DNA of 64,000 bases from Rhodobacter sp. Its GTDB lineage: Bacteria > Pseudomonadota > Alphaproteobacteria > Rhodobacterales > Rhodobacteraceae. Shown one piece after another: positions 34,863 to 45,993 of the stretch. The notes under the pieces are model-generated. The model had not been told where the DNA came from. It worked only from the letters and a program-made list of their open reading frames with translations, and did no database searches. Within the stretch, counting starts at the first letter, position 1; each line of letters opens with the position of its first letter. The stretch is from positions 1 through 64,000 of the forward strand of contig JAIYAE010000023.1 in assembly GCA_027489175.1 (NCBI GenBank), in the 5' to 3' direction. A program made the translations under genes and the position numbers.

Positions 34863-35378
34863 ATGCCCGACATCAAGGACCCCGAAAACACCATCATCCT
34901 GACGCTGAAGGACGGCGAAGTGGTGATCGAGCTTCTGGCCGACGTGGCCCCGAAGCATGCCGAGCGGATGAAGCAGTTGGCCCGTGACATGGCCTATGAC
35001 AATGTGGCCTTCCACCGGGTGATCGGCGGCTTCATGGCCCAGACCGGCGACGTGGAAAACGCCAATATGGAAAGCCCCAGCTACAACCCGCGCCGCGCGG
35101 GCACGGGCGGGTCAAAGTACCCTGATCTGCCGGCGGAATTCTCCAAACTTCCGCATGACCGGGGCACCCTTGGCGCGGCCCGTTCGCAAAACCCGAACAG
35201 TGCTAACAGCCAGTTCTTCATCAATTTCAACGACAACCACTTCCTGAACGGCCAATACACTGTCTACGGCCGCGTGATTTCCGGGATGGAGCATGTCGAC
35301 AAGATCACCAAGGGTGAGCCGCCGGCCAACCCTGACCGCATGATTACCGTAAGGGTGGCTGCCGATGTCCAGGTCTGA
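34863..35378 (+). CDS. ppiB: cytosolic peptidyl-prolyl isomerase (cyclophilin)
   Basis: A 171-residue cyclophilin without signal peptide that speeds cis-trans isomerisation of Xaa-Pro bonds. FHRVIGGFMAQTGD holds the catalytic Arg and Phe, NSANSQFFINFNDN the other binding residues. GGGAGAGGCAC precedes the ATG. It overlaps by 14 bases with a second cyclophilin gene carrying a signal peptide. Confidence 0.93.
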   Translation: MPDIKDPENTIILTLKDGEVVIELLADVAPKHAERMKQLARDMAYDNVAFHRVIGGFMAQTGDVENANMESPSYNPRRAGTGGSKYPDLPAEFSKLPHDRGTLGAARSQNPNSANSQFFINFNDNHFLNGQYTVYGRVISGMEHVDKITKGEPPANPDRMITVRVAADVQV

Positions 35379-35964
35379 CAATTTCCTCGCGGCAGGGATT
35401 TTTGCCGCCGGTCTCGCCATTGTCGGGGGCTACGGCCTCAGCCAGTCAGCCCAGGCGCAAGAGGCGGTGGATGGCCCCGGCCCGAACCTGGTGATCGAGG
35501 TCGCGGGTGCGGCCAACGGCACCGTGGTGATCGACCTTTTGCCCGATGTCGCCCCTTTGCATGTGGCCCAGATTACCGCGCTCGCGACCGAAGGCGCCTA
35601 TGACAACGTGGTCTTTCACCGAGTGATCGACGGTTTCATGGCCCAGACCGGTGACGTGTCGAACGGCAAGGCCGGGGGTGATCTCTCGATGGCGGGCATG
35701 GGCGGGTCGACCCTGCCCAATATCCCGGCTGAGTTCACCACTGACCTGTCGTTCCAGCGCGGTGTCGTCGGCATGGCGCGTGCGCAAGACCCCAACAGCG
35801 CCAACAGCCAGTTCTTCATCATGTTCGCCCCGGGTGAGTTTCTGGACGGCCAGTACACCATCGTCGGCAACGTGATTTCCGGCATGGACGTGGTGGACGC
35901 CATCCAGCGCGGTGAGCCACCAGCCACCCCGGACGTGATGACCAAGGTCACCGTCCAGCAGTAA
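35365..35964 (+). CDS. periplasmic peptidyl-prolyl isomerase (cyclophilin)
   Basis: A 199-residue cyclophilin with an N-terminal signal peptide (hydrophobic FLAAGIFAAGLAIVGGYGL, cleavage near AQAQEA). The catalytic FHRVIDGFMAQTGD and NSANSQFFIMFAP motifs are kept. It starts inside the end of the cytosolic paralogue. The pair looks like a tandem duplication with the second copy sent to the periplasm. Confidence 0.93.
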   Translation: MSRSDNFLAAGIFAAGLAIVGGYGLSQSAQAQEAVDGPGPNLVIEVAGAANGTVVIDLLPDVAPLHVAQITALATEGAYDNVVFHRVIDGFMAQTGDVSNGKAGGDLSMAGMGGSTLPNIPAEFTTDLSFQRGVVGMARAQDPNSANSQFFIMFAPGEFLDGQYTIVGNVISGMDVVDAIQRGEPPATPDVMTKVTVQQ

Positions 35965-35981
35965 CCGTGCTGTGACGCGGC

Positions 35982-36010
35982 AAAAGGGGGCCGTCAGGGC
36001 CCCCTTTTTT
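35982..36010. terminator. intrinsic terminator after the cyclophilin pair
   Basis: AAAAGGGGGCC pairs with GGCCCCCTTTT around a short loop and ends in six T. The A-run on the other side also allows it to serve the converging gene. Confidence 0.88.
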
Positions 36011-36012
36011 CG

Positions 36013-36552
36013 TCAGTCCAGAACCACGTCGGCCACTTTGTCCCGGTAATCTTCCTGCGGCTTGGCGCCGAACAGCGCCTTGATCCCGACCATCAGAGAC
36101 GACGCGTTCTCCCAGATCCGGGCACTTTCCAGATCCAGGCGCAGCAAAGCGATGTCGGGGTCATTCTTGCCGTCGTACCAGGCTGCCACAAAGGGGTTCC
36201 ACAGCTTTTCGATCATCACAGGGTCGGTCGCGTCGCTCAGATGCCCTTCGATCCGGGCAAAAAGGTCATGGCCCTTGGCGACAAAAGTAGCTGTCGCGGG
36301 GCCTTCCCCTGCGCGGACCAGATGGCTGTCCTTGCTGGTGAAGAACCACAAAGGCCCGCGATCTTCATCGCTTTCGAACATCGCTGTCATCGGCCGTGCC
36401 GACTGTTCGCCATCTTCCGCAGCCTGACCGACCGCATCCGCCGTGATCTGACCGCGTCCCCCGGTTCCATGGCTGTCACGCCCAAGCATGACCGTCATGT
36501 CCGAGCGCAGGCCCGCCCAAAGTTTTGCTTCCAGCTCTTGTGGTGTCGGCAT
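36013..36552 (-). CDS. pyridoxamine 5'-phosphate oxidase-like (general stress) protein
   Basis: A 179-residue split-barrel flavin-binding protein of the general stress protein 26 type. PMTAMFESDEDRGPLWFFTSKDSHLV and KLWNPFVAAWYDGKNDPDIALLRLD are typical. The ATG at 36552 follows GGGAG; upstream in-frame ATGs are less likely. These proteins bind FMN or F420; the biological role is unclear. Confidence 0.88.
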   Translation of the reverse strand: MPTPQELEAKLWAGLRSDMTVMLGRDSHGTGGRGQITADAVGQAAEDGEQSARPMTAMFESDEDRGPLWFFTSKDSHLVRAGEGPATATFVAKGHDLFARIEGHLSDATDPVMIEKLWNPFVAAWYDGKNDPDIALLRLDLESARIWENASSLMVGIKALFGAKPQEDYRDKVADVVLD

Positions 36553-36627
36553 TGCTGTATCTCCCATCCGGTTAGGACAGGGAAACACCGGCGCCAGGGA
36601 ACGAGTTCCCTTGACGCCTGCGACCAA

Positions 36628-37890
36628 TCACCCCAGCACGACCAAAGCGTGCCGTTTCTTGCCAGCGGTCAGTTTCAGCGGCTCGGCCAGATGCCCCGCA
36701 CCGTAGCGCAAGGCGACATCGGTGATGATCTCGTCATTCACCTTCGCCCCGCCTTCCTGGATCAGGCGTTTGGCGTCCTTGCCGCTCGCCGCAAGGCCCG
36801 CGCGCACGAACAGCTGCACGATCCCCACGCCATCGGACAGTTCTTCCGGCTGCAGGGTCACGGTGGGCAGATCGTCGCCAATCCCGCCCTTTTCAAACAC
36901 TTCGCGTGCAGTCGCTTCTGCCGCTGCCGCGGCTTCAGCCCCATGCAGCAGCGTGGTTACGGCATTGGCCAGCACGATCTTCGCCCCGTTAATCTCTGAT
37001 CCCCCAAGCGCGCCCAGACGGTCGCACTCAGCCACCGGCAGATCGGTGTAAAGCTTCAGGAACCGGCCCACATCGGCATCGGTCACATTGCGCCAGTACT
37101 GCCAGAACTCATAGGCGCTGAACATGTCGCCGTTCAGCCAGACCGCGCCACCCGCCGTCTTGCCCATCTTCTTGCCATCGGACGTGGTCAGAAGATGCGA
37201 GGTCAGACCGAACACCTCACCCGCCCCTTGCGTGGCGATCACCCGGCGCGTCAGGTCCACGCCGTTGACGATGTTGCCCCACTGGTCGCTGCCGCCCATC
37301 TGCAGAAGGCAGCCATAGCGGCGGTGAAGCTCAAGAAAATCATAGGCCTGCAGGATCATGTAGTTGAATTCCAGGAAGGACAGCGATTGTTCGCGGTCCA
37401 GCCGGGACTTCACCGATTCAAACGACAGCATCCGGTTGACGCTGAAATGCCGCCCGATGTCGCGCAGAAAGCCGATGTAGTTCAGCGCATCCAGCCATTC
37501 GGCGTTGTTGACCATGATCGCATCGGTCGGGCCGTCGCCAAAGCTGACATAGGGCGCAAAGGCCCGCTTGATGCCCTCGATATTGCTGTTGATCTGGGCA
37601 TCCGTCAGCAGCGGGCGCTCTTCAGCCCGGAAACTTGGGTCGCCGATCTTGGTCGTGCCCCCGCCCATCAGCACGATCGGCTTGCCACCGCATTTCTGCA
37701 GCCAGCGCAGCATCATGATCTGGATCAGGCTGCCGACATGCAGGCTTGTCGCGGTTGCATCAAATCCGATGTATCCCGGCACCACGCCCTTCACAAATGC
37801 CTCGTCAAGCGCCTGATAATCCGTGCAATCGGCAACAAAGCCGCGCTCGAACATCACGCGCATGAAGTCAGATTTCGGATGGTAGTTCAT
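36628..37890 (-). CDS. tyrS: tyrosyl-tRNA synthetase
   Basis: A 420-residue class I synthetase charging tRNA-Tyr. The HIGH-equivalent is SLHVGSL, the KMSKS-equivalent GKKMGKT, and the C-terminal S4-like RNA-binding domain includes [24 protein letters not shown] precedes the ATG. It is divergent from anmK across 57 bases. Confidence 0.97.
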   Translation of the reverse strand: MNYHPKSDFMRVMFERGFVADCTDYQALDEAFVKGVVPGYIGFDATATSLHVGSLIQIMMLRWLQKCGGKPIVLMGGGTTKIGDPSFRAEERPLLTDAQINSNIEGIKRAFAPYVSFGDGPTDAIMVNNAEWLDALNYIGFLRDIGRHFSVNRMLSFESVKSRLDREQSLSFLEFNYMILQAYDFLELHRRYGCLLQMGGSDQWGNIVNGVDLTRRVIATQGAGEVFGLTSHLLTTSDGKKMGKTAGGAVWLNGDMFSAYEFWQYWRNVTDADVGRFLKLYTDLPVAECDRLGALGGSEINGAKIVLANAVTTLLHGAEAAAAAEATAREVFEKGGIGDDLPTVTLQPEELSDGVGIVQLFVRAGLAASGKDAKRLIQEGGAKVNDEIITDVALRYGAGHLAEPLKLTAGKKRHALVVLG

Positions 37891-37947
37891 GGCGACCTCG
37901 GTCTAGGATGTGGCGGCGGTATAGCTATCCACGGGGCACAAGGGAAG

Positions 37948-39066
37948 ATGCGGAAGGCCATGGCGAAGGAGGGCCCGATCTGGGCGCTGGGTGCAATGTC
38001 CGGGACCTCCCTGGACGGGGTCGATGCCGCGATGATCCTGACCGACGGCGTGACGGTTGACAGTTTCGGACCCTCGGCCTTCCGGCCCTACAGCGCTGCG
38101 GAACAGGACACCCTGCGCGCAGCCCTTGGCCAGTGGCCCGGTGGTCCCGCGGTCGCCGCCGCCGCCGAAGTGGTGGAGAACGCCCATGCCGAAGTCCTCA
38201 GCCGCTTCACCGGAGCCGAGGTTCTGGGCTTTCACGGCCAGACCCTGGCACATGACCCGGGCGATCTTGGCACCCATCAATGCGGCAATGGGGCGCTTTT
38301 GGCCCAGGTGCTTGACCTGCCCACCGTCTGGGATTTCCGCTCGGCCGATGTGACGATGGGCGGGCAGGGCGCGCCTTTGGCCCCGTTCTACCACTTCGCC
38401 CTTGCCCGCCACATCGGCGCGACCGAACCCCTTGCCTTCCTGAACCTTGGCGGGGTCGGCAACCTGACCTGGGTGAACCCCGCCGCCGACGGACCCGAAA
38501 CCCCCGGCGCGCTTTTCGCCTTCGACACCGGCCCCGCCAACGCCCCCTTGAATGACCTGATGCGCGCCCGGCTTGGCCTTGCCCATGACACAGGCGGTGC
38601 CCTCGCCGCCAAGGGCAAGTTGGATGAAGAGTTCGTCACCATGGTCATGACCGACCCCTGGTTCGACCTCGCCCCGCCCAAATCCCTGGACAGAAACGAC
38701 TTCGCGGGCCTCCTTGACCATCTTGACATGATGTCCGACGCCGATGCCGCCGCCACCCTGACGGCCATTGCCGCCGCTGCCGTGGCCACCGGGCAGATCC
38801 ATTTCCCAAAGCCGGTGTCGCGCATCCTGGTCACCGGCGGCGGGCGGCACAACCCCACGCTAATGGCCGAACTTCGCCGCCGCATCCCTGCGACCATCAT
38901 GCCGGTTGAGGATGTGGGCCTTGACGGTGACATGCTGGAAGCCCAGGCCTTCGCCTTTCTTGCCGTGCGCGTCCTGCGCAAGCTGCCAACCTCGGCCCCC
39001 GGCACCACGGGCACGCCTGCGCTGGTCGGCGGCGGGCAGATCAGCCGACCTGACCCGAAGGTTTAG
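37948..39066 (+). CDS. anmK: anhydro-N-acetylmuramic acid kinase
   Basis: A 372-residue kinase that phosphorylates and opens 1,6-anhydro-MurNAc during wall recycling. The N-terminal ATPase motif [30 protein letters not shown] and the C-terminal [12 protein letters not shown] are all present. Two starts are possible, 37948 and 37960. Divergent with tyrS, a common arrangement. Its stop overlaps that of the converging rarD-like gene by a few bases. Confidence 0.95.
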   Translation: MRKAMAKEGPIWALGAMSGTSLDGVDAAMILTDGVTVDSFGPSAFRPYSAAEQDTLRAALGQWPGGPAVAAAAEVVENAHAEVLSRFTGAEVLGFHGQTLAHDPGDLGTHQCGNGALLAQVLDLPTVWDFRSADVTMGGQGAPLAPFYHFALARHIGATEPLAFLNLGGVGNLTWVNPAADGPETPGALFAFDTGPANAPLNDLMRARLGLAHDTGGALAAKGKLDEEFVTMVMTDPWFDLAPPKSLDRNDFAGLLDHLDMMSDADAAATLTAIAAAAVATGQIHFPKPVSRILVTGGGRHNPTLMAELRRRIPATIMPVEDVGLDGDMLEAQAFAFLAVRVLRKLPTSAPGTTGTPALVGGGQISRPDPKV

Positions 39067-40004
39067 GCCCGGGCAGGCTCATCCTTGGTGCGTCCTGTCA
39101 GCATTGGCAGCGAATAGACCACCAGCGCCGCCCAGATCAGCGCGAAAGCGGCCAGCTTCACGGTGCTGAACGGCTCGTCAAAGATGAAGACCGCCGTCAG
39201 GAAGATCATCGTCGGCGCGATGTATTGCATGATGGCGATGGTGGACAGCCGCAACCGCTTGGCCCCATTGGCATAAATCATCAAGGGCCCCGCCGTGACG
39301 ATGCCGCAACCGACCAGCAGCGCATCATCCCAAGGAACGCCTTGCAGGAAATGCCCCGTGCCCGCGCCCCAAAGCCACAGCATATAGCCCAAGGCCAGCG
39401 GCAAGAGGATCAACACCTCCAGCGCAAAGCCCTGGTTCGGGCCGATCGGCAGCCATTTCTTCAGGAAGGCGTAGAAGCCCCAGGTCAACGTCAGGGCCAG
39501 CGCCACCACCGGCAACCGGCCTGCATCCCAGGTCAGCACCGCCACCGCGATCACCGCCAGCGCAATCGCCACCGCCTGCCAGCGGCCAATCCGCTCGCGC
39601 AGCAGCACGGCGCCCAGGAAGATCGAGAAAAGCGGATTGATGTAATAGCCAAGGGCTGCATCCAGCGCATGCCCCGACCCAATGGCCCAGACATAGATCC
39701 CCCAGTTCACCGAAATCAGCGCCGCCGTCACCGCGCCCATCCCCAGCATCCGGGGCTGGCGGAAGGCAGCCCGCAAATCGCCCGTCCGCCCCAGCACCCA
39801 CAGCACAGCCAGCGCCACCGGCACCGACCAGACCACCCGATGCGCAATCACCTCGACCGGCGGGATATGGGCCAAAGCCTTCATGTAAAGCGGCAGAAAG
39901 CCCCAAAGCAGATAAGCCGTCAGCGCGAAGAGAAACCCCGAAAGGCTGTCTTCATTCGCGGCTGGCAGGGCAGGGGCTGGTGCTGAGGGTTCGGCATCAT
40001 TCAT
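39063..40004 (-). CDS. rarD: RarD-type EamA/DMT transporter
   Basis: A 313-residue inner-membrane protein with ten predicted helices, a member of the drug/metabolite transporter family. [26 protein letters not shown] and [13 protein letters not shown] are typical of the RarD (chloramphenicol-sensitive protein) branch. AGGTGGGG precedes the ATG at 40004; a GTG three codons earlier is possible. Substrate unknown. Confidence 0.9.
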   Translation of the reverse strand: MNDAEPSAPAPALPAANEDSLSGFLFALTAYLLWGFLPLYMKALAHIPPVEVIAHRVVWSVPVALAVLWVLGRTGDLRAAFRQPRMLGMGAVTAALISVNWGIYVWAIGSGHALDAALGYYINPLFSIFLGAVLLRERIGRWQAVAIALAVIAVAVLTWDAGRLPVVALALTLTWGFYAFLKKWLPIGPNQGFALEVLILLPLALGYMLWLWGAGTGHFLQGVPWDDALLVGCGIVTAGPLMIYANGAKRLRLSTIAIMQYIAPTMIFLTAVFIFDEPFSTVKLAAFALIWAALVVYSLPMLTGRTKDEPARA

Positions 40005-40078
40005 CCGCCCCACCTACCCAAACCGCGCCCGCCCCACCACGCCAATCTTGTGCCCCGCACAATTCCCGCATGCCCCCC

Positions 40079-40118
40079 GCATTTGCTCTTTTTCCAAATA
40101 CTCCCGCCGGAGGCTCCG
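40079..40118 (+). repeat. dispersed repeat family A, copy 2
   Basis: Same 40-base unit as at 4981-5020 (37 of 40 identical, no gap), between the rarD-like gene and a small membrane-protein gene. Confidence 0.85.
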
Positions 40119-40234
40119 CCCGATGCGCCACGCACCCCCTGTCACTACCCCGCAAAACGCCAAGGCCAGGAACCGCGGAGCCAAGCGGCAGCAGGCCGCG
40201 CAGGCGACCCCAAAGGCTCGCGGCGGCACGCCGC

Positions 40235-40564
40235 TCAATCTGGTAACCGCCCTTCAGGCTGACCGACATTTGCACAGCCAGTGTTCGAAACCAGTCTAAG
40301 GGCCAGGTAACCGGTCCAGCTTTCCGCCACTTCGACGCAAAGCATATCTCCCGCCTCTGCCGTACCCTCTGAAAAGCCGATCTCGAACCGCTCGATGCGC
40401 CCATCTGGCAGCTCCACTTCGACGACTGTCGAAGGCCCGTTCACCTGCGCTTTCATGCCTGCACTGACAACCGTCACCCATTGCCTCTCGATCGTCCGGG
40501 GCCAAAAGCTCAACGCCGCCCAGAGGACGCCAACCAAGGCTGCCGCCAGGCCAAGCCGCCTCAC
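40235..40564 (-). CDS. small membrane-anchored protein, unknown function
   Basis: A 109-residue protein with a single N-terminal transmembrane segment (LGLAAALVGVLWAALSFW) and a soluble beta-rich domain (QWVTVVSAGMKAQVNGPS, VEVELPDGRIERFEIGF). It starts with GTG in a GTGA overlap with the desaturase gene, so it is the last member of the rluE-cupin-desaturase operon. No family recognised. Confidence 0.7.
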   Translation of the reverse strand: MRRLGLAAALVGVLWAALSFWPRTIERQWVTVVSAGMKAQVNGPSTVVEVELPDGRIERFEIGFSEGTAEAGDMLCVEVAESWTGYLALRLVSNTGCANVGQPEGRLPD

Positions 40565-41445
40565 CGCCGCCGCTCCAGATAGTCCCTCGTGAAGGCCGCA
40601 TAGCCCGCCGCCGTCACCCGCAACTCGTCCCGCATCATCCCATGGACCTTTGGCAGCCGGTGAAACGGCACGGCGGGCCAGACATGGTGTTCCACATGAT
40701 AGGGCATGTTCCAGGCCAGGGCCCGCATCACCCGGTTGGTGAACGTCGTCCGGGTGTTTTCGAACATGTTGGCCACTGTCGGACAATCGCCATGCTCGGC
40801 CAAAAGGTAAAGGCGCAGGAAGGGTTGCCCCAGCACCACCGGCACGATCCAGACCCACAGAAGGACGGGCGACCACAGCAGCGTCAGCGCCGCCAGAAAA
40901 TACCCCGCCGCCATGACCCGCGCCTCGCGCACCACGCGGCCCCGCGCGCCCTCGGCCACGAAATCATCGCTGACCCGGCCCCGGACCAGCGCCAGCATCA
41001 ACCGCAGTTCCGCGATCCAGTAAGGCAGACCACACACATGCCAGATCCAGTCGCGTCGCGTCAGGATCGGCTTGCCTGCAAGTTCGGGGTCCTTGCCGAG
41101 CAGATTGGTCCAGCGGTGATGCGCCAGGTGAAAGGCGCGGAACCACTCGAAGGGCAGCAGCAGAAACCCGGCAAGACGCCCCGCCCAGTCGTTCAGCCAG
41201 AGGCTGCGAAAGGGCGTGCGATGCGTCGCCTCATGCTCCAGCGTGAAGAGAAAGACCAAAAGCACCCCTTGCACCGGTAGAAGGGCCCACCACCCCGGCA
41301 CCCCCGCCGCGATCAGGCCACCAAGGGCCAGAATGGCACCAAGATGCAGCCCCAGATGCTGCAGCCCCGGCCCATTCGACCGTTCCACCATCGCCTCGCG
41401 CACGGCAGGGGGCAGGGCGGCCAGGAACGTCCGGTGATCGGTCAT
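40561..41445 (-). CDS. membrane fatty-acid desaturase
   Basis: A 294-residue di-iron membrane desaturase/hydroxylase. All three histidine boxes are present: HEATH, HLAHH and HVEHH. Four hydrophobic segments surround them. It starts in an ATGA overlap with the cupin gene; a longer upstream frame was rejected. Substrate unknown; acyl lipids or carotenoid-like compounds are both possible. Confidence 0.88.
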   Translation of the reverse strand: MTDHRTFLAALPPAVREAMVERSNGPGLQHLGLHLGAILALGGLIAAGVPGWWALLPVQGVLLVFLFTLEHEATHRTPFRSLWLNDWAGRLAGFLLLPFEWFRAFHLAHHRWTNLLGKDPELAGKPILTRRDWIWHVCGLPYWIAELRLMLALVRGRVSDDFVAEGARGRVVREARVMAAGYFLAALTLLWSPVLLWVWIVPVVLGQPFLRLYLLAEHGDCPTVANMFENTRTTFTNRVMRALAWNMPYHVEHHVWPAVPFHRLPKVHGMMRDELRVTAAGYAAFTRDYLERRR

Positions 41446-41858
41446 GCCCTTGGCAACTCCCATCCCGGTGGGGCCAGCTCGAACCCCTCGAACCGGAACC
41501 CGGGGCTGACTGTGCAACTGACCAGCGTCCATTCCCCCGTCGACCGCGCCGCCTGCCACCAGCCTGCGGGAACCACGGCCTGCACGATCTCGCCCCCCAG
41601 CACATCCGGCCCCAGCCGCAGATCCTCAGCCGCACGCTCGCCCAGCGACAGCACGAGCGGCGCCCCCGCATGCCATAGCCAGATCTCATCGGCATCGACC
41701 CGGTGCCAATGGCTACGCTCCCCCGCCCGCAGGAGGAACAGGATCGCCGTCCCGCTGGCCCGCTCGCCGACCATCGGGCCGACCCAGGTCTGCCGGTACC
41801 AGCCCCCCTCAGGATGCGGCTTGAGCTCCAGCTTCCGGATGATCTCCTCGGCGTTCAT
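41442..41858 (-). CDS. cupin protein (DUF985)
   Basis: A 138-residue single-domain cupin of the DUF985 family. Family marks are [31 protein letters not shown] and [26 protein letters not shown] precedes the ATG, which sits in an ATGA overlap with the upstream pseudouridine synthase gene. Reaction unknown. Confidence 0.9.
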   Translation of the reverse strand: MNAEEIIRKLELKPHPEGGWYRQTWVGPMVGERASGTAILFLLRAGERSHWHRVDADEIWLWHAGAPLVLSLGERAAEDLRLGPDVLGGEIVQAVVPAGWWQAARSTGEWTLVSCTVSPGFRFEGFELAPPGWELPRA

Positions 41859-42385
41859 GCCTCTCTCCATTCCCCCGGCATAAGGCCGTCCAGCGTCCAG
41901 TCCCCCACCCGCCAGCGGATCAGCCGCAGGCAGGGCAGCCCCACCGCCGCACACATCCGCCGCACCTGCCGGTTCCGCCCTTCGCGGATGGTCATCTCAA
42001 TCCACCCATCCGGCACCGACTTTCGCACCCGGATCGGCGGGGTCCGGGGCCAAAGCCAGTCCGGTTTCGCCACAGCCCGCGCCTTGGCGGGCAGGGTGGG
42101 GCCGTCGTTCAACTCCACCCCCGCCCGCAACCGCTCCAGCGCTTGCGCGGAAACCACGCCCTCAACCTGCGCCAGATAGACCTTCTCCAGCTTGAACTTA
42201 GGGTCGGCAATCCGCCCCTGCAGCTTGCCATCATCGGTCAGGACCACCAGCCCCTCCGAATCCCGATCCAGCCGCCCCGCCGGATAGACCCCTTTGACCG
42301 GCACGAAATCCGCCAGCGTCTGCCGCCCCTCACCATCGGTGAATTGGCAAAGCACGTCATAGGGTTTGTTCAGCAGGATCAGCAT
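41855..42385 (-). CDS. rluE: 23S rRNA pseudouridine synthase, RluE-like
   Basis: A 176-residue pseudouridine synthase of the RsuA/RluE family without an S4 domain. [17 protein letters not shown] has the catalytic Asp, and [18 protein letters not shown] is typical of the family. The short form and the [13 protein letters not shown] opening match RluE, which modifies 23S rRNA. First gene of the four-gene overlapping operon. Confidence 0.9.
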   Translation of the reverse strand: MLILLNKPYDVLCQFTDGEGRQTLADFVPVKGVYPAGRLDRDSEGLVVLTDDGKLQGRIADPKFKLEKVYLAQVEGVVSAQALERLRAGVELNDGPTLPAKARAVAKPDWLWPRTPPIRVRKSVPDGWIEMTIREGRNRQVRRMCAAVGLPCLRLIRWRVGDWTLDGLMPGEWREA

Positions 42386-42450
42386 CGCACTTGTCTAGCC
42401 CAGCCAAACCGCTCCGGAAAGGGCGGCGCTGGCTTCGTGGCATCGGGTGC

Positions 42451-43098
42451 CTAGCCGCGCACCGGCGCTGGCCGTGGCGAAAACCGGGGGTGCCTTTCGC
42501 TGCGGGGGGGCAGCCCGGCGGCCCGCAACGCGCGTTTGAACTCCCAGTCGCAGTCCTCGAAATAGGTTTCGCCCCCGATCCGGACCGAAGCCCACCGCTC
42601 GGCCCCCTTGTAAGAGGTCAGAAGGAAGCAATAGCTGTCAGATCCGTCATTGATCGACAGGATGCGCAGCTTGTTGGCATCCGCCAGCTTGCGAAAGGCC
42701 ACATAAACCAAGCCTGCCGCCTCGCCGCGGTCTGGTTCGGGCTGATCGGCAAGGGCTGCAAGGGTTGTCTCAACGCTCACGCCATGTCGGCGGAAGAGAT
42801 TTGCAAAGGCCCGGCTGCACCAGGCAGCATCTGCCGCCCAGTCCAAAAGCGCCGCCCGGCGCGTTTCGTAAAGCGCCGACTGAAGTGCGACACTGACCGG
42901 GACGGTAGGTCCTGAGACTTCGATGGGGCTGCCCTTGGGCAGGACCCCGGCAATCGCCGCGTCATAAAGGCGGGCTGCCTCCTTGTCCCCTCCGGTCAGA
43001 TCACCCAGCGCGATCCGCCCCTGCCTGGCCGTCAGCCCGGCCAGGCCATCCCTAGCCGCCCCGCCGAACAGCGCCCGAAAGAACGGAGAAAGAGCCAT
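42451..43098 (-). CDS. conserved protein of unknown function
   Basis: A 215-residue soluble protein. AGGGGAC lies before the ATG at 43098; the upstream extension is spurious. The N-terminal half is helical; the end (WASVRIGGETYFEDCDWEFK) looks like a small beta domain. No family recognised, no signal peptide or membrane segment. Confidence 0.7.
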   Translation of the reverse strand: MALSPFFRALFGGAARDGLAGLTARQGRIALGDLTGGDKEAARLYDAAIAGVLPKGSPIEVSGPTVPVSVALQSALYETRRAALLDWAADAAWCSRAFANLFRRHGVSVETTLAALADQPEPDRGEAAGLVYVAFRKLADANKLRILSINDGSDSYCFLLTSYKGAERWASVRIGGETYFEDCDWEFKRALRAAGLPPRSERHPRFSPRPAPVRG

Positions 43099-43181
43099 GC
43101 ATGTCCCCTGAAAACCGTGACCGTTCGGGACGCTACAAGATTGCGGCGAGCGAACAAAAGTCAGGCATCCCGGACGCAAAA

Positions 43182-43205
43182 CGGGCGACCCCCAAGGGCC
43201 GCCCG
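43182..43205 (-). terminator. terminator after eno
   Basis: CGGGCGGCCC pairs with GGGTCGCCCG (one mismatch) around TTGG on the minus strand, followed by TTTT. It lies 54 bases beyond the eno stop. Confidence 0.6.
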
Positions 43206-43228
43206 CTGTTTTCCGCAAGGAAATCGGT

Positions 43229-43250
43229 CCGGAGTTTTGCAAAACTCCGG
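43229..43250. repeat. 22-bp perfect palindrome after eno
   Basis: CCGGAGTTTTG followed by its exact complement CAAAACTCCGG with no spacer, nine bases past the eno stop codon. It may be part of the terminator, a protein site or a dispersed palindrome. Confidence 0.7.
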
Positions 43251-43259
43251 CTCCCGACG

Positions 43260-44567
<1,308 letters not shown>

Positions 44568-44690
44568 TCAGCCGCCCGTTTACTCTGCCTGCGGCCACAG
44601 GGGAAGCCGCTTTGACAGCCGCTTTCACCCGGGCCCGGCCTTGCCCTTCCCCCGCCGCCCATGCACAACTGCGCCCAACAGGGGGACCAG

Positions 44691-45581
44691 ATGCACCGCA
44701 AGGACCGGCTTGACCTATTCGGAGGCTCTGTCCTTCTGGGTGTCACCCTCTTATTGTCCTTCAACCAGGTCATCGTAAAGCTGGTCAATGACGGGTTGCA
44801 GCCGGTGTTCTTTGCCGGATTGCGGTCATTCCTTGCGATCTTTTTCGTCTGGGCCTGGCTGGTCTACAAGGGCCGCCCGCCGCGCCTGAACCGCGCGGCC
44901 ATCGGGCCCGGCCTTCTGATGGGCGCGGTCTTTGCGGCAGAATTCCTGTGCCTTTTCCTCGCGTTGGACCTGACGAGCGTCGGTCGCGCCTCGGTCATCA
45001 TGTATTCGATGCCGGTCTGGTTCGCGATCATGGCGCATTTCGGTCTGGGCGAACCGATCAGCCCGAAAAAAGCCGCCGGCCTTGCCCTTGCCTTTTCGGG
45101 ATGCGCCCTGGCGATCTTCAGCCGCCCCGACACCGGAGAGGCCAGCCTTGCCGGAGACCTTTTGGCGCTTGGCGCCGCACTTGGCTGGGCGGGGACGGCC
45201 TTCGTCGCGCGCCGCCCGGTGATGCGCGCCGAAGGGCCGGAAATGCAGCTTTTCTGGATGGTGCTGGTGTCGGGCCCGATCCTCCTCCTTGCGGCGCCGC
45301 TCTTCGGCCCGCTGATCCGCGACCTGCAACCGATCCACCTTGTCGGGCTATTGTTCCAGTCTTCGGTCGTGGTGGCGGGCGGATTCATCGCTTGGCTGTG
45401 GCTTATGTCGGTCTATCCCTCGTCCACGGTCGCGTCGTTTTCCTTCCTGACGCCGATCTTCGCGATCTGCCTGGGTGCCTTAATCTTTGGCGAATCCATC
45501 ACTTGGCCGATTCTCGGCGCGGCCGCGCTGGTCGCGGCAGGGATCGTTCTGATCAACCGGCCGACCCGCCCGCGCCCCTAA
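44691..45581 (+). CDS. EamA-family (DMT) transporter
   Basis: A 296-residue inner-membrane protein with ten predicted helices and two EamA repeats (LSFNQVIVKLVNDGLQP; GWAGTAFVARRPVMR). AGGGGGACCAG precedes the ATG at 44691; an earlier ATG at 44661 is less likely. Probable metabolite exporter, substrate unknown. Confidence 0.88.
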   Translation: MHRKDRLDLFGGSVLLGVTLLLSFNQVIVKLVNDGLQPVFFAGLRSFLAIFFVWAWLVYKGRPPRLNRAAIGPGLLMGAVFAAEFLCLFLALDLTSVGRASVIMYSMPVWFAIMAHFGLGEPISPKKAAGLALAFSGCALAIFSRPDTGEASLAGDLLALGAALGWAGTAFVARRPVMRAEGPEMQLFWMVLVSGPILLLAAPLFGPLIRDLQPIHLVGLLFQSSVVVAGGFIAWLWLMSVYPSSTVASFSFLTPIFAICLGALIFGESITWPILGAAALVAAGIVLINRPTRPRP

Positions 45582-45993
45582 GGCCGGGTGAGGGAATCGC
45601 CCGGACCGGCGCTGCCGGCTTCGGCCCCCATGGCAGCAGTGTCCGGCAAACGGGCCAGAAGCCTTGCAAATCCGGCCCTCTTCACAAACTGCGCGAAGTC
45701 TGTCCCCAGACCTGTCCACATCCGGGCCGGAAAAACGATGACAGTTCCGTGACTGCGGCCTTTTCGCGTCAAGCCGGAAAATCCGCATCTCGTGCAAATA
45801 AATCCGTTGAACGGCCCCGGCGAATACGACACTTTGACAAAGCGGCCGGGGTCAACACCATATCTAGTGCCGACGAGCGGGACAGGACGACAGCAGCGAA
45901 AGGCACCGGGTTTACCGGGCGAACGCATGTCGTGCGGTTTCCTCGCAGTTCAATTTCGGCCAGTGGCCACATAAAAAACGGGAGTTCAGGGGC
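45582..45993. other. upstream region of nrdJ
   Basis: A 412-base gap. Apart from a candidate NrdR box (45855-45870) no structure stands out. I looked for a cobalamin riboswitch and did not see one. Confidence 0.55.
45855..45870 (+). promoter_or_regulatory. candidate NrdR box upstream of nrdJ
   Basis: ACACCATATCTAGTGC matches 13 of 16 positions of the NrdR consensus (ACACWATATATWGTGT). NrdR represses ribonucleotide reductase genes in most bacteria and usually binds two boxes; only one convincing box is seen. Confidence 0.45.

Noticed and set aside
45582-45993. Cobalamin riboswitch upstream of nrdJ
   Set aside because: Considered because the enzyme uses B12, but no B12-box or matching fold was visible; only an NrdR-like box is supported.
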